47,176 bases of DNA from Acidobacteriales bacterium 13_2_20CM_55_8 (lineage in GTDB: Bacteria > Acidobacteriota > Terriglobia > Terriglobales > Acidobacteriaceae). The position numbers and the translations under genes were made by a program. The stretch covers positions 1 to 47,176 of the forward strand of contig MNDG01000078.1 of assembly GCA_001914815.1 (NCBI GenBank), read 5' to 3'. The notes beneath the pieces were generated by a model. It searched no databases, had not been told where the DNA came from, and saw only the letters and a list, made by a program, of their open reading frames with translations. This document shows, piece by piece, positions 7,812 through 15,872 of the stretch (its first letter is position 1; each line of letters starts with the position of its first letter).

Positions 7812-8432
7812 CTACTTTTCTACTCGCATAAATTCACCATTGCTGGCGTTGACCGGCACTTTCAGCTTGGCATCTTCCGGGCTGGTGCCATAAATCACAT
7901 GCCAGATCAGCTCGTTAGTGACGCCGCTCCAACTGAGCACGTAGAGGATTGGACTGTCGGGAGTCTTTTGCAGAATTTTATCTCCTCCATGTTTTTGCGC
8001 TGCCTCCAGTGCTTTGTCCGAATCGACTTTGAGAAAAGCCGGATCGAACACGCGGGTAGAAGAATTGCTGGGGCTATAGGTATCCTCGTTACCGGGAGTA
8101 ATTCCAGGAGAGGGAGCGTCGGGCGCCTGACTGCCGGACCAGATGAACGGCTTTACGCCGCGTTGGCCGGGGGACGCGAAGTAGGCGCGCCACACCGCGG
8201 ACTTTCCATCTTTGCCCTTCCAGTCGTCAGTGATCTGCGATTCCAGCCGATAGGGTTGCGCATCGCGAGCCCAGCCGCGGGCGGAGATGTAGAGCTTTTG
8301 AAACGCAGTGCGGCCAGTGACGGCTTCCACAGCTTTCGGCTGCTTTTTCTCAGTCTGCACTGGTTTGGCTGGCTCGGATGTGCAGCCAGTAAGAATGGTC
8401 AGCCCCAGCATTGCCATCAAGAGCTTCTTCAT
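7812..8432 (-). CDS. Hypothetical lipoprotein
   Basis: 206 residues from ATG 8432. It has a lipoprotein signal MKKLLMAMLGLTILTGC with the lipidated Cys at 17, followed by a charged Lys/Gln/Pro linker (about 20-40). The globular part (about 40-206) contains FQKLYISARGWARDAQPYRL, AVWRAYFASPGQRGVKPFIW and LYVLSWSGVTNELIWHVIYG, which resemble acidobacterial lipoproteins of unknown function with a PepSY-like strand-helix layout. No catalytic residues can be named. It is convergent with the TPR gene and divergent from the DinB-like gene. Probably periplasmic-side membrane attachment; role unknown. Confidence 0.75.
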   Translation of the reverse strand: MKKLLMAMLGLTILTGCTSEPAKPVQTEKKQPKAVEAVTGRTAFQKLYISARGWARDAQPYRLESQITDDWKGKDGKSAVWRAYFASPGQRGVKPFIWSGSQAPDAPSPGITPGNEDTYSPSNSSTRVFDPAFLKVDSDKALEAAQKHGGDKILQKTPDSPILYVLSWSGVTNELIWHVIYGTSPEDAKLKVPVNASNGEFMRVEK

Positions 8433-8515
8433 ATCCGCCTTCCTGTCATGAGCATGAAATTTTGCAACCGGGATTGGCGCGCATTATTCTACTAGATAGA
8501 CTGCGAAGACTCGCC

Positions 8516-9019
8516 ATGGATTCTTATCTCGATCGATTACAAGCTGCAATCGCCTCCGCCACCAATGGAATGACGACCGACGATCTGATTCGCCATCGTG
8601 AGGGAAAATGGAGCACGGCGGAGGTGCTGGAGCATCTTTATCTCTCATATACCGGCACCACCAAAGGTTGCGAGCGCTGTTTGCAGGCGGGGCGGCCCCT
8701 TGCCCGCGCACCACGATTGAAAGATCGTCTGGTCACGGCAGTTGTCGTGGGAGCTGGTTATTTCCCGCGTGGGCGGGAGGCGCCGAAGAATACCCGTCCG
8801 AGGGGTATGACGGCTGAGAGAGTTCTGGTGGATATTGGACCGCAGATCGCGGCCATGGATGCCTTAATCGCGCAATGCGAAGCGCGATATGGAAAGCGCA
8901 CTCGAATGCTGGATCATCCGGTCCTAGGCCCGTTAACCGCGGCGCAGTGGCGCAAATTTCATTGGGTGCACGGGAAGCATCACGTAAAGCAGATTTTGCG
9001 GCTGCGCGACACCAGGTGA
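8516..9019 (+). CDS. DinB-like (DUF1569) four-helix protein
   Basis: 167 residues from ATG 8516 (MDSYLDRLQAAIASATNGMT); the frame extends upstream through the neighbour's promoter and is not used. Motifs fit the DinB/YfiT superfamily of metal-binding four-helix bundles: WSTAEVLEHLYLSYTG (about 37-52, with the first His) and a C-terminal LGPLTAAQWRKFHWVHGKHH, where the clustered His residues are the usual metal ligands. Family members include thiol transferases and stress proteins, but the reaction here is unknown. Cytosolic and monocistronic in appearance. It is convergent with the coiled-coil protein at 9073. Confidence 0.78.
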   Translation: MDSYLDRLQAAIASATNGMTTDDLIRHREGKWSTAEVLEHLYLSYTGTTKGCERCLQAGRPLARAPRLKDRLVTAVVVGAGYFPRGREAPKNTRPRGMTAERVLVDIGPQIAAMDALIAQCEARYGKRTRMLDHPVLGPLTAAQWRKFHWVHGKHHVKQILRLRDTR

Positions 9020-9072
9020 ATCTCTTCCTTCATTGCTAGCCATCTGCGCATTCAGCGCCGAATTCTAGATCC

Positions 9073-9714
9073 TTACGGGATCATAGAGGAGGGGACTCCT
9101 GCCTTGCGCGCCCGCTCCCGCGAGTCTTGCAGTTCTTCTTTAGCTGTATCTAAAGTTTTTTGTTTCTCGGCAAGCTGCTGCTTGTACTGGGCGTCTTCTT
9201 TGTCCCACGAACCCGCGTTCCGCAGGCGGTTCCCGGCGTCGGCATAGAAGGCAGCGGCGCGCAGACGGTATTCGCGCTGCATCACGTCCATCTCGCGTGC
9301 GAGCAGGTTTATTTTGTCCTGCTGTTCGGAAATTTTCTTTTTCCACTCGTCATACATTTTCTGGCGGTCTTTCGCCGGTTCTCCGGGCTTGCTTTCCGCC
9401 GTCTTTGCCGAGTCGTCAGCTTTCTGGTCGTTTTGCGTCTTTTGAGGCTGAGCATTGTCCTGCGCGGCTTGTGCCTCTGAATCGGACGAGCGCGACGCAG
9501 GCTCTTGAGCGGCGTTTCCCACAATGCTGAGTTTGTCGGTCTTGGGCAGATTGTCGTTATCGAAGCGCTTGCCGGATTCCAGCTTCTCCTGCTTCTTTTC
9601 TTTACGGACGGCACGGGCATAATCGCCCAGTGGCTCAGACTGCGCCCCAGCCAGCGTGGTCAGGGTACCTGCCAAAATTGTTGCAGCCAACGAAACGTAC
9701 GCGATGCGCTTCAT
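9073..9714 (-). CDS. Exported coiled-coil protein of unknown function
   Basis: 213 residues from ATG 9714. The N-terminal signal is MKRIAYVSLAATILAGTLTT, cleaved near LAGAQ. Residues about 30-120 are charged and low-complexity (repeated Lys, Asp, Gln, Ala). Residues about 115-205 form a long coiled coil (MYDEWKKKISEQQDKINLLA, then KQQLAEKQKTLDTAKEELQD), ending SSMIP. No enzyme motif. Similar acidobacterial proteins are annotated only as hypothetical. It lies downstream of the PAS pseudo-kinase with a 64-bp gap and may be in the same transcript. Periplasmic location inferred from the signal peptide. Confidence 0.75.
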   Translation of the reverse strand: MKRIAYVSLAATILAGTLTTLAGAQSEPLGDYARAVRKEKKQEKLESGKRFDNDNLPKTDKLSIVGNAAQEPASRSSDSEAQAAQDNAQPQKTQNDQKADDSAKTAESKPGEPAKDRQKMYDEWKKKISEQQDKINLLAREMDVMQREYRLRAAAFYADAGNRLRNAGSWDKEDAQYKQQLAEKQKTLDTAKEELQDSRERARKAGVPSSMIP

Positions 9715-9778
9715 AGTTTCTCCACCGTTAGTTTTTAAGATCCAATTTTCCTTACTCAATCTCTGGCGGCACATCAAT

Positions 9779-10645
9779 TCAAACACCCCGTAGCTGCCCA
9801 ACTTTCTCAGCCCTGGGGCCTAGCAGAAAGCCACCAATCGTACGATCCAAGTGTGCCGCTTCCGCAGCGATGTCGGCAGCCAATTGTTGCGCCAATTCCG
9901 CGTCGCCGCTGGCTGCCAGTTGTCGCGCATAGCCGGAAATGGTCGCGAGCGAATTGCGCAGCTCGAGTGCCATCTCGGCCGACATTTCGCCGCGCAACGT
10001 TTGTTGCCGTCGAATGTGCGCCACTTCCGTCTGATCGTTGATCAGGCAGGCGGCTCCCAATATTTCGCCGGCAGGGGAATGCACTGACGTCACCGTGATC
10101 TCGAGGATGCGTTCCTCCGTACTCGGAGTCACATATCGAAGCGCCAGCTGCCGCGAAGACGTTTTCTCTCGTAAGCTGGCTTGGATGGCTTGCGCGATGT
10201 TGGCGTAGGAACCGGAAGCTGAAAGCAAGGTCGCAGCGCCGAAAACCTCAGCGGCATTCATGCCCGCGAGAGAGGCGAAACCAAGAATGTGCTTGGCTGC
10301 CGCGTTGGCCTGACGGATGAGGCCGTTTTGAGTAAAAAACACAACTCCGCACGACAGATTGGAAAGCACCGCAGCACTGATGTTTTCTGAAGCCTTTGCA
10401 CGACGCCGTTCTATCTGTTGTTCGCTCAGAAGTTCGTGTTTCTGCTGTTTCAGTTGCTGGATGACAGCGTGATAGGTGTGCAGCGGAAAACGTTCCGGTG
10501 TGGAAGGACCCTGATCCAGAGATGCTTCCTCGATCAGGCTCCGGCGCATGCGCCGCATCATCATCATTCCCATCACAAAGGCGAAAATCGCGGCCAGCAG
10601 GCCCAATCCCATACGGAGCACAATTGGATTGCCGAGGATTTTCAT
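9779..10645 (-). CDS. Membrane-anchored PAS protein with degenerate HisKA-like region (pseudo-kinase)
   Basis: 288 residues from ATG 10645. One N-terminal membrane helix (GLGLLAAIFAFVMGMMMMRR, about 14-33), a coiled linker (about 60-85), and a PAS domain (about 88-200; GVVFFTQNGLIRQANAAAKH, EILGAACLINDQTEV). The C-terminal helical region, SAEMALELRNSLATISGYAR, aligns with the HisKA H-box (SHELRNPL), but the phospho-accepting His is Leu, and no HATPase domain follows. It therefore cannot be a normal histidine kinase. Its ATG overlaps the TGA of pilD (ATGA at 10642-10645), so the two are translationally coupled, which suggests a role in type IV pilus signalling (inference), perhaps as a PilS-like sensor without catalysis. 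Confidence 0.8.
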   Translation of the reverse strand: MKILGNPIVLRMGLGLLAAIFAFVMGMMMMRRMRRSLIEEASLDQGPSTPERFPLHTYHAVIQQLKQQKHELLSEQQIERRRAKASENISAAVLSNLSCGVVFFTQNGLIRQANAAAKHILGFASLAGMNAAEVFGAATLLSASGSYANIAQAIQASLREKTSSRQLALRYVTPSTEERILEITVTSVHSPAGEILGAACLINDQTEVAHIRRQQTLRGEMSAEMALELRNSLATISGYARQLAASGDAELAQQLAADIAAEAAHLDRTIGGFLLGPRAEKVGQLRGV

Positions 10646-11543
10646 AGCAACCCCCAGTACCAATGCAGAAAACGATCGCCGAACAAGAATGCAATCAGCG
10701 CCATGCTACCGAGGAAAACCCCGAACGGCATCTGGTGCCGGCGGAGAGCAATTGCGGCTGACTCCCAGGCATGGCGGCGCGCGTCCCGCGGCGATTCGTG
10801 ATTACGGGCAATACGCCGGCGGGTACGTTTAATCCACACCACAAAAACAGTGGAAAGCCCCACCAGCGATCCCGCAAGATGGTGAGCTTGACTCCGAGAA
10901 ACGCTCCCACCATTGCCATCAGCTTGACATCGCCAAAGCCCATGCCTTCCACTCCGCGAGCCCGCAAATAGATCGCACCAGCGCCGTAGATGAACGAAGC
11001 TCCAACTGCAGCCCCCAACAAAGAGTCGATGAGAGAGAGCAAATGCCAAGAAACATCGGAGCTGACGGGCAACGAGACCAGGCCTGGCAGAAGTTGTGAA
11101 GCCAGGTCATTGACCGGAACTACAAGGCTGAACAGCAAACCCAAGACTATTCCGGGCAGAGTCAGCTTATCGGGCAAAAGATGAGTTTCGGCGTCGGTGA
11201 AGATCAGACCCAACAAAAGAAATCCAAAAACACAATATTTCAGCGCCGCCAGCGTGAATCCGAAATGCAGGAAGCAAGCAAGGAAGAGGGCGCCAGTGAG
11301 CAGTTCGACTGCAAGATAACGGGGCGAGATACGGGCTTTGCAATGGCGGCAGCGCCCGCGCAGAATCAGCCAGCTAAGGACCGGAATATTCTCATAAAAA
11401 AGAATCGGTTTATGGCATTTGGGGCAAGCAGAACCGGGACGTACCACTGACAATCCTAGTGGTAAGCGATAGATACACACGTTCAGAAAGCTGCCGAACA
11501 CCAGCCCCATTACGAAAATCGCCAATGCCAATAGTGGGTCCAC
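10642..11543 (-). pseudogene. pilD: Prepilin peptidase PilD, frameshifted
   Basis: Bifunctional leader peptidase/methylase for type IV pilins and pseudopilins, an inner-membrane aspartic protease. From GTG 11543 (preceded by AAGGGGAG) the reading shows GLVFGSFLNVCIYRLP, two zinc-type CxxC pairs (CPKC, CRHC), FTDAETHLLPDKLTLPG with one catalytic Asp, and GMGFGDVKLMAMVGAFLG (GxGD, second Asp). After GVKLTIL the frame is lost at about 10874-10875 and runs on to a meaningless tail ending at 10695. In another frame the expected last helices resume (GSLVGLSTVFVVWIKRTRR, then FGVFLGSMALIAFLFG) and end with TGA at 10642, overlapping the next gene's ATG. At least one base (3n+1) is missing. Either a real lesion or an assembly error. 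Confidence 0.88.
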
Positions 11544-11690
11544 CGCTCCCCTTTGATGGAAAGAGTCAATTTCTGTCAGTTTGATGTTGATTATACGGTG
11601 CAGCCCGACGCCATACCCAGGTACCAAAGGTACTGTCCAGATGGACGACTCTGATAAGTCATTACCTCTGGATATGTAGGCAAAAGGAAA

Positions 11691-11720
11691 AACGAGGCGC
11701 AGGATATCCCGCGCCTCGTT
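11691..11720 (-). terminator. Rho-independent terminator after the BON lipoprotein gene
   Basis: A 10-bp perfect stem AACGAGGCGC (11691-11700) / GCGCCTCGTT (11711-11720) with a 10-nt loop. On the minus strand it is followed by TTTCCTTTT. It sits 12 bp beyond the stop codon at 11733. Confidence 0.85.
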
Positions 11721-11732
11721 GGTTGTCTTAGA

Positions 11733-12797
11733 TTATTGATTCGGGTCGGTTGGACGTTCCAGCCGCGGACGCCCTTCATCCGGAGTCTTGGCTGTGGCAA
11801 CCACAGTCAGAGGAGCTTGCAGAGTAAAATTCAACACCGTCTCCGAAGGCAATTTAATCTGCTGACCCTTGGTAGCCGCTTGCACACCGCCACCCAGGCC
11901 GCCGCCGGCCGCTGCGCCGATAGCCGCGCCCTTACCGCCGCCGGCAATCGCGCCGATAATTGCTCCGATGCCGGCGCCGGTTCCAACTTTGGCAGCCGTA
12001 TTCTTGCCTCTCGAAGAACCTTGGCGACGGTACTGATCGGTCTGGATGTTGTAGTACTTGCCGCTAACGGAGATGCGATCCAGTTGCAGCGCGAGCACTG
12101 ATTGTCCGGCGAACTTCCCGGCACTCTTCACATCGATGATGTGACCCTGAACGTCATATCCCGCAGGAATAGCGACGTCCCCTTCGACCGCGAGAGGCGA
12201 ATCCAAGGTCGCACGGAAGGTCTGTCCCGGCTGGCTGGTTTCGGAATCAATTGTGTCCACTAAACGCACTGCCAGCGTCGTGCCGCTGGGGATGGTAACC
12301 TTCTGCGGTGGTGGCGAAGTGTAGGGCGTGGCCGTGGTTGCGGAAACTGGGGCAACAGCAGCAGTCGTCGCCGGAGAAGAATATGTACTCACGTCGGACG
12401 AAGACGGAAGGGCTCGCGCCCGAGCTCGCGGCCGTGCTGCAGGAGCGACGTGCGCAGCGCGAGGTCTAACTTCCTCAGCTGGCGCCGGCTCGCTCGCAGC
12501 CACAGGCGGCGCCACTTGGAGGTTGTTCACCACCTGCTTCACGCCCTCGGCGGAAGCAGCGTAGCGGGCAGCAGCCTGGCGCTGGTTTTCATTGTCCACA
12601 GTTCCGGCAAGCGTCACAGTTCCGTTTGCGGCCTGGACGCTGAGCTGCTTGCCTTGCAGCCCCGAATCGGCGCTGAGCTTGGTTTGGATGTCACTGGCAA
12701 GCTGCGCGTCATTGGGCGCCTTCGAGCAACCCACTGCAACCGCTAAAGTCAGAAGAAGCACTAATGCACTGACGTAGAGAGATGCTCTCGCCTTCAT
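11733..12797 (-). CDS. BON-domain lipoprotein with glycine-zipper segment
   Basis: 354 residues from ATG 12797, with GGGAG upstream at usual distance; a GTG three codons earlier is less likely. Lipoprotein signal with lipobox VAVGC (Cys24). A BON domain (about 28-95; DIQTKLSADSGLQGKQLSV, GTVTLAGTVDNENQRQAAAR) that typically binds phospholipid. Then a long Ala/Pro/Arg linker (about 100-165), a beta-rich part (TIPSGTTLAVRLVDTIDSET, IPAGYDVQGHIIDVKSAG) and a Gly-rich zipper (GTGAGIGAIIGAIAGGGKGA, about 275-310) that could insert in a membrane. Probably a periplasmic or outer-membrane envelope-stability protein. Single gene with its own terminator. Confidence 0.82.
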   Translation of the reverse strand: MKARASLYVSALVLLLTLAVAVGCSKAPNDAQLASDIQTKLSADSGLQGKQLSVQAANGTVTLAGTVDNENQRQAAARYAASAEGVKQVVNNLQVAPPVAASEPAPAEEVRPRAAHVAPAARPRARARALPSSSDVSTYSSPATTAAVAPVSATTATPYTSPPPQKVTIPSGTTLAVRLVDTIDSETSQPGQTFRATLDSPLAVEGDVAIPAGYDVQGHIIDVKSAGKFAGQSVLALQLDRISVSGKYYNIQTDQYRRQGSSRGKNTAAKVGTGAGIGAIIGAIAGGGKGAAIGAAAGGGLGGGVQAATKGQQIKLPSETVLNFTLQAPLTVVATAKTPDEGRPRLERPTDPNQ

Positions 12798-12973
12798 AGA
12801 ATCCACACTCCCGTTGGTATTAACCCGATACTGCTAGTTTAGATGCGACCTCAGTGATGTTTTCGACTAAATTTATGGCCTCGTTGTTGATTTGTCACTT
12901 AGTCTATAAATTATTGCAATATAAGCACTTATCTGTGAGGTATTTCCATCGCCAGTCGCTTTTCGACCCGCGA
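12798..12973. other. 176-bp spacer between PilZ gene and BON lipoprotein gene
   Basis: AT-rich for this genome, especially 12895-12950, with TTATTGCAATATAA (12910-12923) containing the palindrome ATTGCAAT. It probably holds the BON gene promoter on the minus strand, but no clear -35/-10 pair can be fixed. No gene is seen. Confidence 0.4.
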
Positions 12974-13510
12974 TCACTTCTGATGGAGAAATTTGTAATC
13001 GAGAATGGACGCAGCCAAGCCGGCATCATCCGCGGCTTCCGGAGCTTCCTTGGCACGGATAATTCGTGCCTGGCAGAGAACGGTGCTGTTCTTCTGGCCG
13101 GAGATCTCTTCCGGCATCTCGAACACCATTTCCACAAGAGTGTTGTCGGGCAGACGCTGCGGTCCCTGGAACAGAACTCCAGATTGACTGAGGTTCGCGA
13201 TGATGCCTTCGTACCAGCCACCTAGATTTTTCACGCGATAGCGCACCGGAGTGTCTAGCTTCAATCGCCGCGCGCGCGGGACCCAAGTCGGCCTTTGGGT
13301 ATGGGTGCGGCTGCGGCGAGTGGTGGTGGTCGCCTCGGGCGTGACGTGCTCCAGCCGCTCAACCCGCTGCATGGTGTTCCAATCGTATTTGAATTCAGCG
13401 GCGCAAAGGAGGCAGACCTGGTAATAATGGCCATCGGCCGCCCGTCGCGGCCAGGAGAATTCGTGCGAACATCGACCAAGCATGAGGACGTCCAATAGTT
13501 TCTGAGGCAT
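12974..13510 (-). CDS. PilZ-domain protein with N-terminal zinc-ribbon-like motif
   Basis: 178 residues from ATG 13510 (GGAAAG upstream). The N-terminus carries Cys14, His16, Cys33 and Cys36 (GRCSHEFSWPRR; YYQVCLLCAAEF), a plausible zinc site. Residues about 80-170 are PilZ-like: ARRLKLDTPVRYRV replaces the RxxxR arm, and NLSQSGVLF replaces D/NxSxxG (Asn in the first place). Family knowledge: PilZ binds cyclic di-GMP and controls motility, pili or polysaccharide. Binding here is likely but not certain because the arginine arm is not canonical. It lies near an HD-GYP phosphodiesterase and a pilD gene in the same window. Confidence 0.8.
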   Translation of the reverse strand: MPQKLLDVLMLGRCSHEFSWPRRAADGHYYQVCLLCAAEFKYDWNTMQRVERLEHVTPEATTTTRRSRTHTQRPTWVPRARRLKLDTPVRYRVKNLGGWYEGIIANLSQSGVLFQGPQRLPDNTLVEMVFEMPEEISGQKNSTVLCQARIIRAKEAPEAADDAGLAASILDYKFLHQK

Positions 13511-13678
13511 GATCTTGCTTTCCGGTTGGGAACGCCGGACAAACCCATCATCCAACGGGTTTCCAAACTTGCATAGGTTACTTTCGTGTAGCGTCCGCGT
13601 TGAACCGGAAAAACGTTAGTAGCAAAGGGATTTCAGCCTGAACCATTGTCATCTCCGAACATAACCATCTGACGTATC

Positions 13679-14302
13679 ATGAGCGATGTGGAAGATGTAA
13701 CAGCCTTTGTTCTCGCGGGTGGCAAGAGCACGCGGATGGGGAAAGACAAGGCTTTTCTGGAATTCAGAGGCCGCATACTGCTGGCACGGGCGCTGGAATT
13801 GGCTGCCGGCGCAGGACAAGAAGTGCGGATTGTTGGCGATCCCAGGAAATTCGCGGCCTTCGGACAAGTGATTGAAGACATATATCGCGAGCGCGGACCG
13901 CTTGGCGGAATTCACGCCGCGCTCAAGAGTAGTTCAACCAGGTTGAACTTGATGCTGGCGGTTGATCTTCCATTTGTGCAACCAGACTTTCTCAAATACT
14001 TAATTTCTGTAGCAAGGGAGACGAAGGCATTGGTTGCCGTGCCGCGTGCTGGTGACGGATTGCAGCCTTTGTGCGCTGTCTACCGCCAAGAATTTGCACA
14101 AGCTGCGGAACAATCGTTGGTGCGAGGGAAAAACAAGATTGATGCGCTGTTCGGCGAGGTCGAGACAAGAATAGTCGGGCCAGAAGAGTTCTCGCATGCC
14201 GGCTTTTCCGGCCAGATGTTCCGCAATTTGAATACGCCTGAAGAATTCGAAAAAGCGGCTAAGATGACGAACGAAGAACCGAGGCTTGAAACGGAATCAT
14301 GA
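13679..14302 (+). CDS. mobA: Molybdenum cofactor guanylyltransferase
   Basis: 207 residues from ATG 13679. MobA transfers GMP from GTP to molybdopterin to form the guanine dinucleotide cofactor, in the cytosol. The nucleotide-binding loop FVLAGGKSTRMGKDKAFLEF is at about 10-29; IYRERGPLGGIHAAL and LMLAVDLPFVQPDFLKYL (metal-binding Asp) follow, then VAVPRAGDGLQPLCAVY, all as in the family. Length is normal. Its last codons overlap the next gene (ATGA at 14299-14302), so the ABC ATPase is translationally coupled to it. No other cofactor gene is nearby. Confidence 0.9.
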   Translation: MSDVEDVTAFVLAGGKSTRMGKDKAFLEFRGRILLARALELAAGAGQEVRIVGDPRKFAAFGQVIEDIYRERGPLGGIHAALKSSSTRLNLMLAVDLPFVQPDFLKYLISVARETKALVAVPRAGDGLQPLCAVYRQEFAQAAEQSLVRGKNKIDALFGEVETRIVGPEEFSHAGFSGQMFRNLNTPEEFEKAAKMTNEEPRLETES

Positions 14303-15090
14303 GCGCCGACGAAAAACAGGAAGAGCTTTCGCAAGAAAAGACAGGCCCGTATATCGAGTTCAAGGACGTATCGAAAGCCTTCGGAGAAAAGCGTGTGCTC
14401 GACCATGTCAGTTTCGACGTGATGCCGGCAGAAACAGTCTGCATTCTGGGACGAAGTGGAGTAGGCAAATCGGTTGCCCTGCATCACATCATGGGATTCC
14501 TCAAACCAGATGCGGGGCGAGTGATTGTGGCCCACGAGGACATCACGGACTATAACGAGGAGCAGTTGGAGCTTATCCGCAAGAAAGTCACCATGGTATT
14601 CCAGAATGGCGCGTTGTTTGATTCGTTGACCGTGGGAGAGAACGTCGCTTTTCCGCTGCGCGAGCAGGAAGGAATTTCAGAGGAACAGATTTATGAGATT
14701 GTCGATGGCCTGCTGGAGATGGTTGGGGTCAAGGAGATGAGGGATCTCCTACCTTCGGACTTGTCGACGGGTATGAAACGCTCGGTAGCGATTGCCCGGG
14801 CCCTGGCGGCGCGTCCGGAGTGCGTGCTCTACGATGAACCGACCACCATGGTTGACCCTCTAATGGCGCAACTGCTGGGCGACCTCATCAAGCGCTTGAA
14901 GATCCAGTTGAATTTGACCAGCGTGGTCGTAACTCACGATATGCGGCTGGCCAAGAAGCTGGCCAATCGTGTGGTCTTCTTGCACGAGGCGAAGGTGCTT
15001 TTTTTTGGGACATATCCAGAGATGGAGAAATGTGAAGAACCCGTAGTCAAGGAGTTTCTGGAGTTGGACGAGCTCAAATTGGAAGCGTAG
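14299..15090 (+). CDS. mlaF: ABC transporter ATP-binding protein, MlaF type
   Basis: 263 residues from ATG 14299, overlapping the mobA stop. Walker A is CILGRSGVGKSVALHHIMGF (about 50-69), the Q-loop MVFQNGALFDSLTVGENVAF, signature DLSTGMKRSVAIARAL (LSTGM in place of LSGGM), and Walker B CVLYDEPTTMVDP, then the H-loop VVVTHDM. NGALFDSLTV and the length fit the MlaF/Ttg2A/MKL group, which powers MlaE-type permeases moving phospholipid between the two membranes. No mlaE or mlaD gene is beside it, so its permease must be encoded elsewhere. It sits at the inner face of the inner membrane. Confidence 0.85.
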   Translation: MSADEKQEELSQEKTGPYIEFKDVSKAFGEKRVLDHVSFDVMPAETVCILGRSGVGKSVALHHIMGFLKPDAGRVIVAHEDITDYNEEQLELIRKKVTMVFQNGALFDSLTVGENVAFPLREQEGISEEQIYEIVDGLLEMVGVKEMRDLLPSDLSTGMKRSVAIARALAARPECVLYDEPTTMVDPLMAQLLGDLIKRLKIQLNLTSVVVTHDMRLAKKLANRVVFLHEAKVLFFGTYPEMEKCEEPVVKEFLELDELKLEA

Positions 15091-15118
15091 CTTCGCCGCA
15101 AGTCCATAAAAACTAAAG

Positions 15119-15763
15119 CTAGAAGCCCTGGCTTACCAGCCTTTCGAGGGTAATCGAACTGCTCGCAGAGCTGCCGTGCAACATCCTTTCCACGTATTTC
15201 GCAATCATGTCCACTTCCAAATTCATGGGATCGCCGGGCATGAATGATTTCAGATTGGTCATCTCGAGGGTATGAGGAATGATGGCAGCAGTAACCTGCG
15301 TTCCATCTATTCTCGCAATGGTGAGACTGATACCTTCAATGGACAGCGACCCTTTGGAAATCACGTAGCGTGCCAGTTCGGGCGGGATTTCAATACGAAG
15401 CCAGTAATCATCGGACTGCGGTATTCGGTCAAGCGAAACGAACGTACCGGTGCCGTCCACGTGTCCCTGGACGATGTGTCCGTCGAAGCGTCCGTCGGCC
15501 CTCGTCGGAAGTTCAAGATTTACCGGAGTGACCGGACTGATGCGGGAGAAGGAGGTTCGATTCCAGGTTTCTTCGGCCAAGTCGGCGCTGAAGGATTGGG
15601 GGGTAATCTCCACCGCGGTCAGACAAACTCCGCTGACCGCAATGCTGTCACCCCGCTTGAGCTGTTTGACGATTTCGGTGGCAGACACGATGAGGCGGCG
15701 AGTCCCGCCTTTGTCAACGATGGCAGTTACGTGTCCGACTTCTTCGATGATTCCGGTGAACAT
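15119..15763 (-). CDS. ribE: Riboflavin synthase alpha chain
   Basis: 214 residues from ATG 15763 (MFTGIIEEVGHV), the invariant family start; upstream codons come from a repeat array. The enzyme dismutates two 6,7-dimethyl-8-ribityllumazine molecules to riboflavin. Two tandem lumazine-binding half-domains are seen (about 1-97 and 98-195): GDSIAVSGVCLTAVEI and GSLSIEGISLTIARI occupy equivalent places, and FDGHIVQGHVDGTG carries the conserved His. Forms a trimer in the cytosol. It is probably co-transcribed with ftsY and ribD upstream on the same strand; the 104-bp gap to ribD is filled by heptamer array B. Confidence 0.95.
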   Translation of the reverse strand: MFTGIIEEVGHVTAIVDKGGTRRLIVSATEIVKQLKRGDSIAVSGVCLTAVEITPQSFSADLAEETWNRTSFSRISPVTPVNLELPTRADGRFDGHIVQGHVDGTGTFVSLDRIPQSDDYWLRIEIPPELARYVISKGSLSIEGISLTIARIDGTQVTAAIIPHTLEMTNLKSFMPGDPMNLEVDMIAKYVERMLHGSSASSSITLERLVSQGF

Positions 15764-15788
15764 GATGGGCTCCTGGAAGGCAGCGTTC

Positions 15789-15872
15789 GGCATTCAGCAT
15801 TAGGCACGCAGTGCTCAATGCTTAGCGCCAATTCTGAGTGCTGAATGGTGACTGCCGAGTGCTCGATTCACT
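15789..15872. repeat. Heptamer array B (AGTGCT/AGCATT family) between ribD and ribE
   Basis: Twelve 7-bp words in unbroken register. The first half reads GGCATTC, AGCATTA, GGCACGC, AGTGCTC, AATGCTT, AGCGCCA; the second ATTCTGA, GTGCTGA, ATGGTGA, CTGCCGA, GTGCTCG, ATTCACT. Words of the second half resemble reverse complements of the first. The last word overlaps the ribD stop codon (15868-15870). More degenerate than arrays D and E. Confidence 0.7.

Noticed and set aside
7788-8495. Open frame of about 235 codons on the plus strand
   Set aside because: It is antisense to the lipoprotein gene with a clear signal peptide and lipobox on the other strand.
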